64,000 nt of DNA from positions 1-64,000 of the forward strand of contig NZ_QWEH01000017.1 of the NCBI RefSeq assembly GCF_003515705.1, read 5' to 3'. Positions 17,600-26,713 of the stretch are shown here, one piece after another (the first letter of the stretch is position 1; each line of letters starts with the position of its first letter). Made by a program: the position numbers and the translations under genes. Source of the DNA: Oceanobacillus profundus. GTDB taxonomy: Bacteria; Bacillota; Bacilli; Bacillales; Amphibacillaceae. Below the pieces are notes generated by a model, which did no database searches, was not told where the DNA came from, and was given only the letters and a program-made list of their open reading frames with translations.

Positions 17600-17617
17600 A
17601 GAGTTGGAGGAGCAGAT

Positions 17618-18997
17618 ATGCGAACGCTCTATGTACGAATTATTGTAATGACAATGGCAATTATGATTGCAAGTGCCCTGATTGCATTTGCTGCAACAAA
17701 CATTTATTACCAGCATTTTTTAAAGCCGGAGAATGATAAAAAGGTAACTCATATTGCTGAAAATATTGTAGATCTATTTGAAGAAAGTCCAAATCAATCG
17801 ATAGCGGACTATTTAACAGCAATGACAGATTTAGGATATACCTTTTATCTTGTGACGCCGGCAGGGGATGCAGAAACGTTCGGAAACCCTTTTTCATCTG
17901 AAGAGCTGGATCAAAGGGAAATCAATCATGTTTTTCGTGGGAATACCTATCACGGAATTGCGAATTATCCTTGGAAGCCCTTTGTAACTGGCTTTTTTGA
18001 TAATGAAGTGAAGAATACAATTGGAGTTCCGATTCAGGTAAACGGTGATACACATGCACTATTTATTCGTCCGAATTCTGCCCAGCAATTTGGTGAAATG
18101 CGGATATTTCTAGCTATACTACTCTTTTTGGCATTGCTATTTAGCTTTTTATTAGTATTAGCAAGCACTCGTTTTATCGTGAAACCGATTAAGAAATTGA
18201 CAGAAGCAACGAGAAAGATTGCTGCTGGAAACTATCATTTAAAGCTTGATGTTAATCGCAAGGATGAGATTGGAAGACTGGCGAGTGACTTTGCTACGAT
18301 GAGCAGTAGTTTAGCCCGAACAGAAGAAAAGCGTCAAGAGTTCGTGTCGAATGTTTCTCATGAAATCCAGTCTCCATTAACATCGATTCAGGGTTTTTCT
18401 CAAGCTTTGCAAGAAGAGGAAATGTCTGAAGAGGAAAAGCGGCGTTATCTTGCTATCATTGAGAATGAAAGCAAGCGATTATCAGCTTTGAGTAAACAAC
18501 TTCTTACCTTATCCAATTTGGATAGCGAAGTGGATATCAATGACTTTGTACCGTTTGATCTAGCAGAGCAATTGAAGGAAGTTGTTTTAACAATGGAATG
18601 GCAATGGCGGGAAAAACAAATTGCGATAGAACTCGATATTCATCCTACTACAATTGTTGGTGATCCGAAGCTTCTACAGCAGGTATGGGTAAATTTAATC
18701 TCAAATGCAATTCGGTATACAGATCTCGGAGGAGAGATATCGATTTATATAGCGACCGATAAATACCATGTGCAGGTTATGGTGGAGGACACGGGCATTG
18801 GAATTAGCGAGGTAGATGTACCACAGCTTTTTGATCGCTTCTATAAAGTCGATAAAGCCCGAACAAGGACAGAAAACAGCACTGGCTTAGGTCTTTCAAT
18901 TGTGAAAAAAATAATGGAGGTACATGGCGGCACAATTATGGTAGAAAGTGAGCTTGGGAAAGGAACTGTATTTACAGTATCCCTTCCTCAAAAGTAA
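17618..18997 (+). CDS. hssS: Haem-sensing histidine kinase HssS
   Basis: The 459-residue kinase has an N-terminal helix (about 8-30), an extracytoplasmic sensor of about 130 residues, a second helix (about 163-187), a HAMP domain, the phospho-acceptor His in SHEIQSPLTSIQGF (about H249) and an ATPase domain with NAIRYT, DTGIGI and GLGLSI boxes. Size and layout match Staphylococcus aureus HssS, which activates HssR on haem damage. The Gln after HEI, where most kinases have Leu or Ile, agrees with the Hss subgroup as I remember it. It starts 18 bp after hssR. Confidence 0.9.
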   Translation: MRTLYVRIIVMTMAIMIASALIAFAATNIYYQHFLKPENDKKVTHIAENIVDLFEESPNQSIADYLTAMTDLGYTFYLVTPAGDAETFGNPFSSEELDQREINHVFRGNTYHGIANYPWKPFVTGFFDNEVKNTIGVPIQVNGDTHALFIRPNSAQQFGEMRIFLAILLFLALLFSFLLVLASTRFIVKPIKKLTEATRKIAAGNYHLKLDVNRKDEIGRLASDFATMSSSLARTEEKRQEFVSNVSHEIQSPLTSIQGFSQALQEEEMSEEEKRRYLAIIENESKRLSALSKQLLTLSNLDSEVDINDFVPFDLAEQLKEVVLTMEWQWREKQIAIELDIHPTTIVGDPKLLQQVWVNLISNAIRYTDLGGEISIYIATDKYHVQVMVEDTGIGISEVDVPQLFDRFYKVDKARTRTENSTGLGLSIVKKIMEVHGGTIMVESELGKGTVFTVSLPQK

Positions 18998-19009
18998 AAG
19001 TAACGATTC

Positions 19010-19029
19010 GTTCATCCTCCGTTCATATT
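19010..19029 (+). promoter_or_regulatory. HssR-type direct repeat before hrtBA
   Basis: GTTCAT at 19010-19015 recurs at 19021-19026 with an exact 11-nt period, in the 76-bp gap between hssS and hrtB. The S. aureus hrtAB promoter carries a GTTCATATT direct repeat with the same period, so this is the probable HssR binding site. Confidence 0.75.
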
Positions 19030-19073
19030 CAGCGTATATGCTTGAAACATAGAGAAATAAAGGAGTGAACAGA

Positions 19074-20138
19074 ATGTTTCTAGCTATACGGGAATTAGCA
19101 CATGCGAAAATTCGTTATGCTTTAATCGGCTTGATCATTGTATTAATTGCTAGTCTGATTTTTATTATCTCGGGACTAGCAAAGGGATTATCTGCGGATA
19201 ACGCATCAGCAATTCAAAATATGAAGGCAGATTATATATTGATGGATACCGATGCTGAACTTGAGATGACAAAATCGTTTATTTCAAGAACAGACCTAGA
19301 TAATGTGTTACAGATGGATGGGATTGAACAAGCGAATTCTCTTTCGGTTCGAATGATGAATGCATCTGTTAACGGATCCGATCAGAATGAGGATGTAGCT
19401 TTATTTGTGACAGATGGGGATAGTATGCTCTTGCCATCTGTTCGTGATGGCAGCCCAATTACGCAAGAAGATGAAGCAATTGTAGATGCATCCTTACAAC
19501 GAGAAGGTATTGAAATCGGTGATAGACTAGTATTTGGAGAAGAAAGTGAGTTAACGGTTGTAGGTTTTACCGATAGTCAGCGCTACAGCCATACGCCGGT
19601 TGTGTTTGTAGATGGTGGAGGTCGCGAAACGATTAATGCCATTGCAATCAGCGTTGATGAATCGCGCGCTGATGAAATTCGAAATGCTGTTGGTAATTCG
19701 TTCGATATGGTAACGAAAGACGAAGCATTAAAAGGAATCCCTAGCTACTCGCAGGAGCAAGCTTCCTTAAATATGATGATTGTCTTCCTATTCGTAATTA
19801 CAGCATTTGTTTTAGCTGCGTTCTTTTATGTAATCACATTGCAAAAGCGAGATCAGTTTGGCGTGCTAAAAGCGTTAGGTGCGAAAACGACGTATCTTGC
19901 ACAAAACTTAGTCGGTCAAGTTGTGCTTATATCTATTATGTGTATTGGCATTGCGATGGGACTAACGTTGGGAATAGCTGAACTCTTACCAGAGGAGATG
20001 CCATTTCTATTAACAGCGGATGAAATGGTGCAGACCTCTATCCTTATTCTAATTGTCTCGATTATAGGTGCCTTTCTCTCGCTTATCCAAATCGTCAAAA
20101 TTGATCCGATCGAAGCAATAGAGGGGGCTGGCAAATGA
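19074..20138 (+). CDS. hrtB: Haem efflux permease HrtB (MacB/FtsX type)
   Basis: HrtB forms with HrtA the ABC pump that relieves haem toxicity. The 354-residue protein has a first membrane helix at about 15-38, an extracytoplasmic domain of about 190 residues, then three helices around the LNMMIVFLFVITAFVLAAFF segment and a C-terminal DPIEAIEGA box that matches staphylococcal HrtB closely. I take ATG 19074, eight bases after AAAGGAG; the in-frame GTG at 19065 overlaps that site. Its stop overlaps the hrtA start. Confidence 0.9.
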   Translation: MFLAIRELAHAKIRYALIGLIIVLIASLIFIISGLAKGLSADNASAIQNMKADYILMDTDAELEMTKSFISRTDLDNVLQMDGIEQANSLSVRMMNASVNGSDQNEDVALFVTDGDSMLLPSVRDGSPITQEDEAIVDASLQREGIEIGDRLVFGEESELTVVGFTDSQRYSHTPVVFVDGGGRETINAIAISVDESRADEIRNAVGNSFDMVTKDEALKGIPSYSQEQASLNMMIVFLFVITAFVLAAFFYVITLQKRDQFGVLKALGAKTTYLAQNLVGQVVLISIMCIGIAMGLTLGIAELLPEEMPFLLTADEMVQTSILILIVSIIGAFLSLIQIVKIDPIEAIEGAGK

Positions 20139-20794
20139 CAATCGTTATGGAGAATGTATCAAAGGTATATCAAGATGGTCCGAAGTCCTTTACAGCATTG
20201 GACTCCATCTCTTTGGAAGTGAAGGAAGGAGAGTTTCTTGCGATTATCGGTCCTTCTGGATCTGGAAAAAGCACGATGTTATCAATAGCTGGAGCCCTCT
20301 TATCGCCAACGAAAGGAACGGTTTTGCTTGATGGAGAGAATCTTGCAAACCTATCATCTAAACAAATTACTGCTCGAAGATTAGAGAAGATTGGATTTGT
20401 TTTTCAAGCGGCAAATTTAATCCCTTATTTAAAGGTGAAAGATCAGTTAAGTGTTATCAATATCTTAGCGAAACATAAAAGCAAAGCAAATGAAGGAGCA
20501 CTTTTGAGGCATTTTGGCTTAGCACATCGAGCTGTAAACTATCCGAATGAGCTTTCAGGAGGAGAAAGGCAGCGTGTAGCTATAGCGCGAGCGCTAATTA
20601 ACGATCCCAAGCTAATTCTTGCAGATGAGCCAACTGCAAGCTTAGATTCGAAGCGTGGACGAGAAGTTGTAGAAACACTAGCGAATGAAATTAAGTCGCG
20701 GGGAAAATCGGGAATTATGGTCACGCATGATGAAAGGGTTCTTGATTTATGTGATAGAGTCGTTACGATTCGTGATGGTCGGTTAGAAGAATAG
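20135..20794 (+). CDS. hrtA: Haem efflux ATP-binding protein HrtA
   Basis: The 219-residue ATPase has Walker A GPSGSGKS (about residues 40-47), the Q-loop in VFQAANLIPYLKV, the signature LSGGERQR (about 137-144), Walker B LILADEPTASLD and the switch His in MVTHDE. The NLIPYLKVKDQL stretch and size are typical of HrtA among MacB-like ATPases. It starts in an ATGA overlap with hrtB, so the subunits are co-translated. Confidence 0.9.
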   Translation: MTIVMENVSKVYQDGPKSFTALDSISLEVKEGEFLAIIGPSGSGKSTMLSIAGALLSPTKGTVLLDGENLANLSSKQITARRLEKIGFVFQAANLIPYLKVKDQLSVINILAKHKSKANEGALLRHFGLAHRAVNYPNELSGGERQRVAIARALINDPKLILADEPTASLDSKRGREVVETLANEIKSRGKSGIMVTHDERVLDLCDRVVTIRDGRLEE

Positions 20795-20802
20795 ATTGGA
20801 AA

Positions 20803-20850
20803 AGGAAAATGAGCTTGGGGAGCTTTCTCCAGGTTCATTTCCATTTTTCC
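20803..20850 (+). terminator. Terminator of hss-hrt block
   Basis: An imperfect long hairpin with GGAAAATGAGCTTGGGGA on the left and TCTCCAGGTTCATTTCC on the right is followed by ATTTTTCC, directly after the hrtA stop. Confidence 0.7.
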
Positions 20851-20955
20851 TCCCCTTCATTATAACCCCTACTCCGCCTAAGGTCTGAACAAACATCCCA
20901 CCTCCGTAGGTTCACTATGATGCGAATCTTGATACAATAAATCTGAATACAGACA

Positions 20956-20985
20956 TTTACTGTGCAGGGGTAAATCGTTTATAAT
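20956..20985 (+). promoter_or_regulatory. Candidate promoter of the S9 peptidase gene
   Basis: TTTACT (20956-20961) and TATAAT (20980-20985) are 18 bp apart and lie about 60 bp before the peptidase start. Confidence 0.6.
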
Positions 20986-21047
20986 AAAAATATCCATTAT
21001 TTTATGTTTTTTCAGAATAAACGATTTGAAAATCGAGGAGGATAAGG

Positions 21048-22835
21048 ATGATTCAATTTCCTAAACCGAAAGTGGAACAGTTTTTCCGTACGTCCAATAT
21101 TTATGATTTTGCTGTAAGTGGTGATGAAAAGCGGCTTATTTTTAGTTCTAATTTAAATGGAAAAGTTAATTTATGGGCGATTGATTTGCCAAGCACATCT
21201 CCTTATTTATTTGCCCATCATGATGAGTCAACCAACTTTATTAAGTTTGACCCAGAAAACCGCTATGTATTAGCTGGCTATGATAAGGATGGAGACGAGA
21301 ATTATCAGATTTATGCTGTTCCAAGTGAAGGAGGACTCCCACAGCCGTTAATAACTGGTGATGCCAAGGAGAAATATTTCTTTTGTCATTTGAGTGAGGA
21401 TGGAGAACGAGTCTATTATATGACTTCTGAGGGGAACCCATCATTTTTAAATGCGCGAGTACGTAATCTGAAGGATAATGCAGATACGTTATTGAATGAA
21501 GGAGAAGTTTCGCCAACGTATTTAGCTGCTGTATCGGATAATGAGGATGCCTTTGTATATACGCGTATGTTCGCAAATACATATGTGACAGCTTTTGTGA
21601 AGGTCGATGATGAGACACACTATTTAACACCTGATCAAGAGAAAATTCATGTTGTTTTCAGCCCTGTTTTTACAGATGAAGAAACGGTTTATTTCGTAAC
21701 TAATTATGATAGTGAATATAATTACCTGGCTAAATATAATTTGAAAACAAAAACATTTTCTTCTGTTTTCTCTATCGATAAGGAAAGCATCGATATAAAA
21801 TGGGATAAGGAAAATAAAGTGTTTTATCTCACGACAGAAAAAGGGGTAGAGGATTTATTCTACCGTTTTGATCCGGCGACAGAAAAGCTTGAGAAATTAG
21901 CTTTGCCAGTTGATGTGATTGAAAAAGTGCATGTCGCTAAATCAGGTAATCTTTATGTGCTTGGTAGAAGTGCAACCCTTCCATTCAATATCTTTACATC
22001 AGAGGACGGAAAGGATTGGGAGCAGCTAACAGATAATCGGGTACTCGGGATTAGCAGGGAGGATATGGTAGAACCAGAAGTAATCGCTTATGAATCTTTT
22101 GATGGGATGGAAATTGAAGCATTGCTTTTCAGAGCAAAGCCTGAAAACGATAATGGCTACACAATTTTTTGGCCTCATGGAGGTCCACAGGCATCTGAGC
22201 GCAAGATGTTTCGCGCGATGTTCCAAAGCTTTTTAAACCGTGGTTATACAATATTTGCGCCGAACTTCCGTGGGAGCACAGGCTATGGCTCTTCTTTTGT
22301 AAAATTAGTGGAGCAGGATTGGGGAGAAGGTCCACGCTTAGATAATGTAGCTGGAATTGAATGGTTGTTTGAAAAGGCTATCGCTGACCGGGAAAAGCTT
22401 TTCCTTGTAGGTGGAAGCTATGGTGGATATATGGCGCTGCTGCTGCATGGACGGCATCCGGAATATTTTAAGGCAGTCATCGATATTTTTGGACCATCAG
22501 ATTTGTTTACGTTTGTAAAATCTGTTCCACCACACTGGAAGCCAATTATGGACCGCTGGCTTGGTGATCCAGAACGGGATAAAGAGCGTTTTATTAAAGA
22601 CTCGCCTGTTACGTATCTTGATACGATGACGAAGCCAATGCTCGTTATCCAAGGTGCGAAGGATCCACGTGTTGTAAAAGAAGAATCGGATCAAATCGTT
22701 GCTAAGCTCGAAGCAAAAGGGCGTGACGTCGAATACCTCGTGCTAGAGGATGAAGGTCATGGGTTCTCGAAAAAGGAAAATGAAATTAAAGTGTATAGCT
22801 TGATGCTGGAATTTATGGAAAAGCATAAAGGATAA
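21048..22835 (+). CDS. S9-family serine peptidase (acylaminoacyl-peptidase-like)
   Basis: This 595-residue prolyl-oligopeptidase-family enzyme has an N-terminal beta-propeller (about 1-330) and a C-terminal alpha/beta-hydrolase domain (about 345-595). The nucleophile is the Ser in GGSYGGYM, the Asp lies in GAKDPRV and the His in DEGHGF. HGGPQ supplies the oxyanion motif. No signal peptide is seen, so it should be cytoplasmic and cleave short peptides or acylated N-termini. GGAGGAT precedes the ATG. Confidence 0.9.
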   Translation: MIQFPKPKVEQFFRTSNIYDFAVSGDEKRLIFSSNLNGKVNLWAIDLPSTSPYLFAHHDESTNFIKFDPENRYVLAGYDKDGDENYQIYAVPSEGGLPQPLITGDAKEKYFFCHLSEDGERVYYMTSEGNPSFLNARVRNLKDNADTLLNEGEVSPTYLAAVSDNEDAFVYTRMFANTYVTAFVKVDDETHYLTPDQEKIHVVFSPVFTDEETVYFVTNYDSEYNYLAKYNLKTKTFSSVFSIDKESIDIKWDKENKVFYLTTEKGVEDLFYRFDPATEKLEKLALPVDVIEKVHVAKSGNLYVLGRSATLPFNIFTSEDGKDWEQLTDNRVLGISREDMVEPEVIAYESFDGMEIEALLFRAKPENDNGYTIFWPHGGPQASERKMFRAMFQSFLNRGYTIFAPNFRGSTGYGSSFVKLVEQDWGEGPRLDNVAGIEWLFEKAIADREKLFLVGGSYGGYMALLLHGRHPEYFKAVIDIFGPSDLFTFVKSVPPHWKPIMDRWLGDPERDKERFIKDSPVTYLDTMTKPMLVIQGAKDPRVVKEESDQIVAKLEAKGRDVEYLVLEDEGHGFSKKENEIKVYSLMLEFMEKHKG

Positions 22836-22898
22836 GCGGGATCTCTGTATGTGCGAAAATAACTTTAGCAATGGAAAAATCTCCGCCTAAAATCACGT

Positions 22899-22940
22899 AT
22901 TTCTCTTGTTAACCTATGTGGTTGGGTTAACAAGAGAAAT
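22899..22940. terminator. Bidirectional terminator between S9 peptidase and GNAT
   Basis: ATTTCTCTTGTTAACC (22899-22914) pairs perfectly over 16 bp with 22925-22940. The stop codon of the GNAT gene lies inside the right arm. Confidence 0.88.
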
Positions 22941-23454
22941 TTTTATTCGTCCATCTATAATAAACAAAAGACAGCTTCTGTCCATTCATTTCAAATGTTT
23001 CCTTATCCGCCCTCATATAAGCAAATCCATTTTTCTCTAGAATCACTCTAGATGCCACATTATTGGTTGTGGTTTTGGCATGAATCTGCTTGATATTCTG
23101 ATTGGCGATGACGTTTTCTAATAATAATTGCAATGCTCTTTTGGCGACGCCTTTCCCAGTATAGAACTTGCCAACGCGATAGCCGAGATGAGCTGCTTTT
23201 TGAGCAGAAGTAATATCCACTAGATTAATCCTGCCAACAATCGCATTATGCTGATCCTTTATTAAGTAAAAATACGAAGTACCTACTGTTTGCTCTTTCA
23301 GCAAAGCCTCGTGGTTCCTTTTAAAAATATCTGGCTTATAATAGTCGTCCCCTCGAGATGGTACTGTTTCCTCGAAGTAATCTCTATTTTCAAGTTCAAA
23401 TGTGAATAAAGCGTCTGCATCGGCAGCTTTTAATCTTTCAATTGATATTTCCAT
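22927..23454 (-). CDS. GNAT-family N-acetyltransferase (RimJ/RimL-like)
   Basis: The 175-residue protein resembles RimJ/RimL-type acetyltransferases: ERLKAADADALFTFE near the start, the acetyl-CoA-binding GYRVGKFYTGKGVAKRAL segment (about 93-110) in which the Q/RxxGxG/A loop reads TGKGVA, and the ASRVILEKNGF motif (about 140-150). The substrate may be a ribosomal protein N-terminus or a small amine and cannot be assigned. I start at ATG 23454, with AGGAGA seven bases upstream; an upstream in-frame ATG at 23472 precedes that site. Confidence 0.85.
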   Translation of the reverse strand: MEISIERLKAADADALFTFELENRDYFEETVPSRGDDYYKPDIFKRNHEALLKEQTVGTSYFYLIKDQHNAIVGRINLVDITSAQKAAHLGYRVGKFYTGKGVAKRALQLLLENVIANQNIKQIHAKTTTNNVASRVILEKNGFAYMRADKETFEMNGQKLSFVYYRWTNKNFSC

Positions 23455-23650
23455 CTGCAAATCTCCTATCATTGGTTATGTGTTTATTATAACGAAAAAA
23501 TAGGGTTCCTCCGTCTGATTTAATGTTTATAAATAAAAATCTAACGGATCGTTATATAACCTTATCTATGATATAAATCGATAAGGAACTTTAACGCTTT
23601 GACCATCATATACTAATCAATAGCTCCTTCTAAAAAACAGGGGTTAGGTA

Positions 23651-23680
23651 TTGACCAAATTGATAAGTTTCAGTTAGAAT
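23651..23680 (+). promoter_or_regulatory. Candidate promoter of glmS leader
   Basis: TTGACC (23651-23656) and TAGAAT (23675-23680) are 18 bp apart and sit about 85 bp before the glmS ribozyme. Confidence 0.6.
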
Positions 23681-23760
23681 GAAGAGTGTTCGTTTGGAAA
23701 TATTTCCAACAGAACCGTTTATTTTAAAAAAGAAAGGAGCATAGAGGTTATCGAAGTAAC

Positions 23761-23922
23761 AAAAAGCGCCAGGACTATTTTTCAGGTCGAAATGGAAAAA
23801 TAGTTGACGAGGTGGAGGTTATCGAAGTTTCGGCGGGTGCCTCCCGGTTGCACATCTCAATCGTTTCGCTTTATCTATAAAACAATGAGGCGACTTATTG
23901 GACAAAAGGATAAAGCAAGATG
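23761..23922 (+). ncRNA. glmS self-cleaving ribozyme (GlcN6P-responsive)
   Basis: The conserved core is easily read: AAAAAGCGCCAGGACT at the 5' end with the cleavage site expected between 23765 and 23766, GTTGACGAGGTGGAGGTTAT (23793-23822 region), TCGGCGGGTGCCTCCCGG (about 23830-23847), and a 3' domain closed by CTTTATC and GGATAAAG. GlcN6P acts as coenzyme for self-cleavage of the leader, leading to glmS mRNA decay, so the gene is shut down when its product is plentiful. A 14-nt copy of the core (GAGGTTATCGAAGT) also occurs upstream at 23744-23757. Confidence 0.95.
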
Positions 23923-24020
23923 TCCACTATAAAAATACACGAGAGAGGGGCAGAAAGACGCCCCTTGTACAGCAAAGAAAAAGGTTCGTTTTGTCTGCCC
24001 CTTATTAGGAGGACAACGTT

Positions 24021-25823
24021 ATGTGCGGAATTGTAGGATATATCGGACAAAATGATACGAAGGAAGTTTTATTAAACGGACTGGAAAAGCTGGAATACAG
24101 AGGTTATGACTCTGCGGGTATTGCTATGCTGAATGCAGAAGGCATCAACCTGACGAAGGTGAAAGGTCGCATTGCTGCACTACGTGAACGTGTGGATAAC
24201 TCGATCCAAGCAACAATGGGAATTGGCCATACTAGATGGGCAACACATGGTGTACCAAGTATCACGAATGCACACCCACATCAAAGTACAACAGGCAGAT
24301 TCACCCTTGTTCATAATGGAGTTATTGAAAATTACAATGACCTGAAAAAAGAATACCTTCAAGATGTTAGTTTTGTAAGTGATACGGATACAGAAGTAGT
24401 TGTGCAATTGATCGATAAGCTTTATCAAAAACATCAGGATACGGTCGAGGCGTTTCGTGAGACGATGCGTTTATTAAAAGGTTCTTATGCGATTGGTCTA
24501 ATCGACGTAGAGGATCACGAGACACTGTATGTTTCCAAAAACAAAAGTCCACTTCTGGTTGGTTTAGGTGATGGATTTAACCTTGTTGCAAGCGACGCTA
24601 TGGCAACATTAAAGGAAACAGACCAATACCTTGAAATTTTTGATAAAGAGATTGTACTTGTTAATCGCAACTTTGTTGAAGTTCAAACATTAGAAGGTTC
24701 TGTTGTGGAACGCAAACCCTACACTGCTGAAATTGATGCAAGTGATACTGAAAAGGGTACGTATGCCCATTACATGTTGAAAGAAATCGATGAGCAGCCA
24801 ATTGTAATGCGTAACATCATCAAGAACTATCAAGACGAAAACAATAAACTAAAGCTTGATGCAAACATCCGCAGTGCAATGAAAGCGGCTGACCGCATTT
24901 ATATTATTGCGGCAGGCACAAGCTACCATGCAGGCTTAGTTGGAAAAGAACTCATTGAGAAACTAGCAAACATTCCAGTGGAAGTTCATGTTGCAAGTGA
25001 ATTTTCATATAATACACCGCTGTTATCCGAGAAACCACTATTTATATTCATCTCACAAAGTGGTGAAACAGCTGATAGCCGTGCCGTTTTAGTTAAAATA
25101 AAAGAAATGGGCCACCCGGCATTAACGATTACAAATGTGCCAGGATCCACCCTTTCTCGTGAAGCGGACCATACATTGCATTTATATGCAGGTCCCGAAA
25201 TTGCTGTGGCTTCAACAAAAGCATATACTGCACAAATTGCAGTACTAGCTATTTTGGCAGTCGATACAGCAAATGTAAAAGGAATTCAATTAGATTTCGA
25301 TCCATTGCAGGAGCTTGCTATTGTTGCAACAGCAATGGAAACTCTAACAGGTCAGAAGGAAGAAATCGAACAATTAGCAAGAGATTACTTTGAGACAACT
25401 CGTAATGCTTTCTTTATCGGTAGAAGCGGTGATTACAATGTTTCACTGGAAGCTGCATTGAAGCTGAAGGAAATCTCCTATATTCAGGCAGAAGGTTTTG
25501 CTGGTGGAGAATTGAAACACGGAACGATCGCCCTAATCGAAGAGGGGACACCAGTAATCGCGCTTGCTACACAAGAAAATGTAAACTATTCAATTCGCAG
25601 TAATGTGCAGGAAGTCGTTGCTCGTGGTGCGAATGCAATGATCATCAGCATGAAAGGCTTAGAAGAAGACGAAGATAGCTTCGTGGTCCCACATGTGCAT
25701 GAACTCTTAACACCGCTTGTCAGTGTGATTCCAATGCAATTATTAGCTTATTACGCTGCTCTTCATCGTGGCTGTGATGTTGATAAGCCAAGGAATTTAG
25801 CTAAGAGTGTTACGGTGGAGTAA
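24021..25823 (+). CDS. glmS: Glutamine--fructose-6-phosphate aminotransferase (isomerizing)
   Basis: GlmS makes glucosamine-6-phosphate from fructose-6-phosphate and glutamine, the first step of amino-sugar synthesis. The 600 residues begin MCGIVGYIG with the N-terminal nucleophile Cys, then HTRWATHG and the glutaminase domain (to about 240), followed by two SIS domains (about 280-420 and 455-590) with SQSGETADS and the final [12 protein letters not shown] typical of the family. AGGAGGA precedes the ATG. It is controlled by the ribozyme just upstream. Confidence 0.98.
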   Translation: MCGIVGYIGQNDTKEVLLNGLEKLEYRGYDSAGIAMLNAEGINLTKVKGRIAALRERVDNSIQATMGIGHTRWATHGVPSITNAHPHQSTTGRFTLVHNGVIENYNDLKKEYLQDVSFVSDTDTEVVVQLIDKLYQKHQDTVEAFRETMRLLKGSYAIGLIDVEDHETLYVSKNKSPLLVGLGDGFNLVASDAMATLKETDQYLEIFDKEIVLVNRNFVEVQTLEGSVVERKPYTAEIDASDTEKGTYAHYMLKEIDEQPIVMRNIIKNYQDENNKLKLDANIRSAMKAADRIYIIAAGTSYHAGLVGKELIEKLANIPVEVHVASEFSYNTPLLSEKPLFIFISQSGETADSRAVLVKIKEMGHPALTITNVPGSTLSREADHTLHLYAGPEIAVASTKAYTAQIAVLAILAVDTANVKGIQLDFDPLQELAIVATAMETLTGQKEEIEQLARDYFETTRNAFFIGRSGDYNVSLEAALKLKEISYIQAEGFAGGELKHGTIALIEEGTPVIALATQENVNYSIRSNVQEVVARGANAMIISMKGLEEDEDSFVVPHVHELLTPLVSVIPMQLLAYYAALHRGCDVDKPRNLAKSVTVE

Positions 25824-25867
25824 GATTGGATTTTTAAAATAAAGTTGTTGTCTCTATCTAAAAATAA

Positions 25868-25913
25868 CGTTCCTTAAATAATAAAAGCGTTCCTTAAAGG
25901 AAATTAACGTTCC
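25868..25913. repeat. Three 20-nt spaced CGTTCC repeats after glmS
   Basis: CGTTCC recurs at 25868, 25888 and 25908, an exact 20-nt period, within units like CGTTCCTTAAATAATAAAAG. It is non-coding and lies 45 bp after glmS. Confidence 0.7.
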
Positions 25914-25918
25914 CAATC

Positions 25919-25954
25919 CGAAGGTTTTTCCGGTGCTTTCCCGGCAGACCTTCG
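25919..25954. repeat. Nested hairpin after glmS, partly repeated at 45963
   Basis: CGAAGGT (25919-25925) pairs with ACCTTCG (25948-25954), with CCGG/CCGG nested inside. The left arm and loop (CGAAGGTTTTTCCGGT) recur near 45963-45978. It may end the glmS transcript or belong to a dispersed repeat. Confidence 0.55.
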
Positions 25955-26044
25955 ATCGCTACGGAGTGTCTTGGCAAATTAATCTACCAAATTAATTTAT
26001 GATGGTGATATAAGGATCTGGTTTAATAATAGTCTCCCGGTCTT

Positions 26045-26445
26045 AAAGTCGATTTATCTCCCTGTTCTTTCTCGGTTCCCATGCTAAAAAGTCGGTTCCC
26101 AATGTTAAATAGTTGGTATTGGTATCCAAACGGTAAAGGATCGGTGAAGAGCAGCGTGAGAAACGCTATGTACTCGGATGATTTTTCAATCCTAATCAAT
26201 ACAATTTCGGGCTGGATCCAATAGTGATTCAGTCCATTTCTTTTTGTCCAATGCTCCCCCAAATCCCTTGTCAATAGTGGATTCATGGGAGAACTTAGTT
26301 ACAATATCGGAATATTCTATACAATCTAGAACAGAAGAAAGAGGCGTTAAATGGGGGTTTTAGGGAAGAACTTAGAAAGAGGGTGGGGTCAAGAGGGGTA
26401 AGGGTTTAAGGGGATTTTGGGGAAATACCAACTAAGTTACAGGTA
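26045..26445. repeat. Non-coding element A, related to the element at 32.9-33.2 kb
   Basis: This gene-free stretch shares ordered blocks with 32880-33236: GTTGGTAT, an AGAGCAGCG/AGGGCAGCG block, a central hairpin preceded by ATCAATACAATTT (26194-26235), an AATCCCTTG block, and a closing block GGGGATTTTGGGGAAATACC followed by GTTACAG. No gene with a start and ribosome site is seen on either strand; frames across it look like chance. A short hairpin GGAACAA/TTGTTCC follows at 26583-26608. Confidence 0.6.
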
Positions 26446-26661
26446 TATATAGTAGAGGTAAAGAAGTGGACATGAGAAAAGATAGAACAGCTTGAATTAA
26501 ATAAATAACTTTTAGAGTTCATGATACAATAAATTAAGTTGAAAGAGAGTTTGAATGGAAATAAATCTACTTACAATATTCTGGAACAATCTAATAAGAG
26601 GTTGTTCCTTTTCTACTTATACTCTAGATTACAGATGGTCATAAAAATTCTTTATTTTTTT

Positions 26662-26687
26662 CAAACCAAATGAAGGGCAGCTTCGTC
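26662..26687 (+). promoter_or_regulatory. ECF-type promoter of the 26.7-kb sigma operon
   Basis: CAAACC (26662-26667) and CGTC (26684-26687) are separated by 16 bp, the layout of ECF promoters with an AAC-containing -35 and a CGTC -10. It sits 27 bp before the sigma gene and suggests autoregulation. Confidence 0.65.
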
Positions 26688-26713
26688 TAAGATATATGAG
26701 GGGGTGAAACTAG

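Noticed and set aside
26023-26286. 87-codon minus-strand frame in the gap after glmS
   Set aside because: It has no ribosome site or family resemblance and lies within repeat element A; the related element B does not preserve it.
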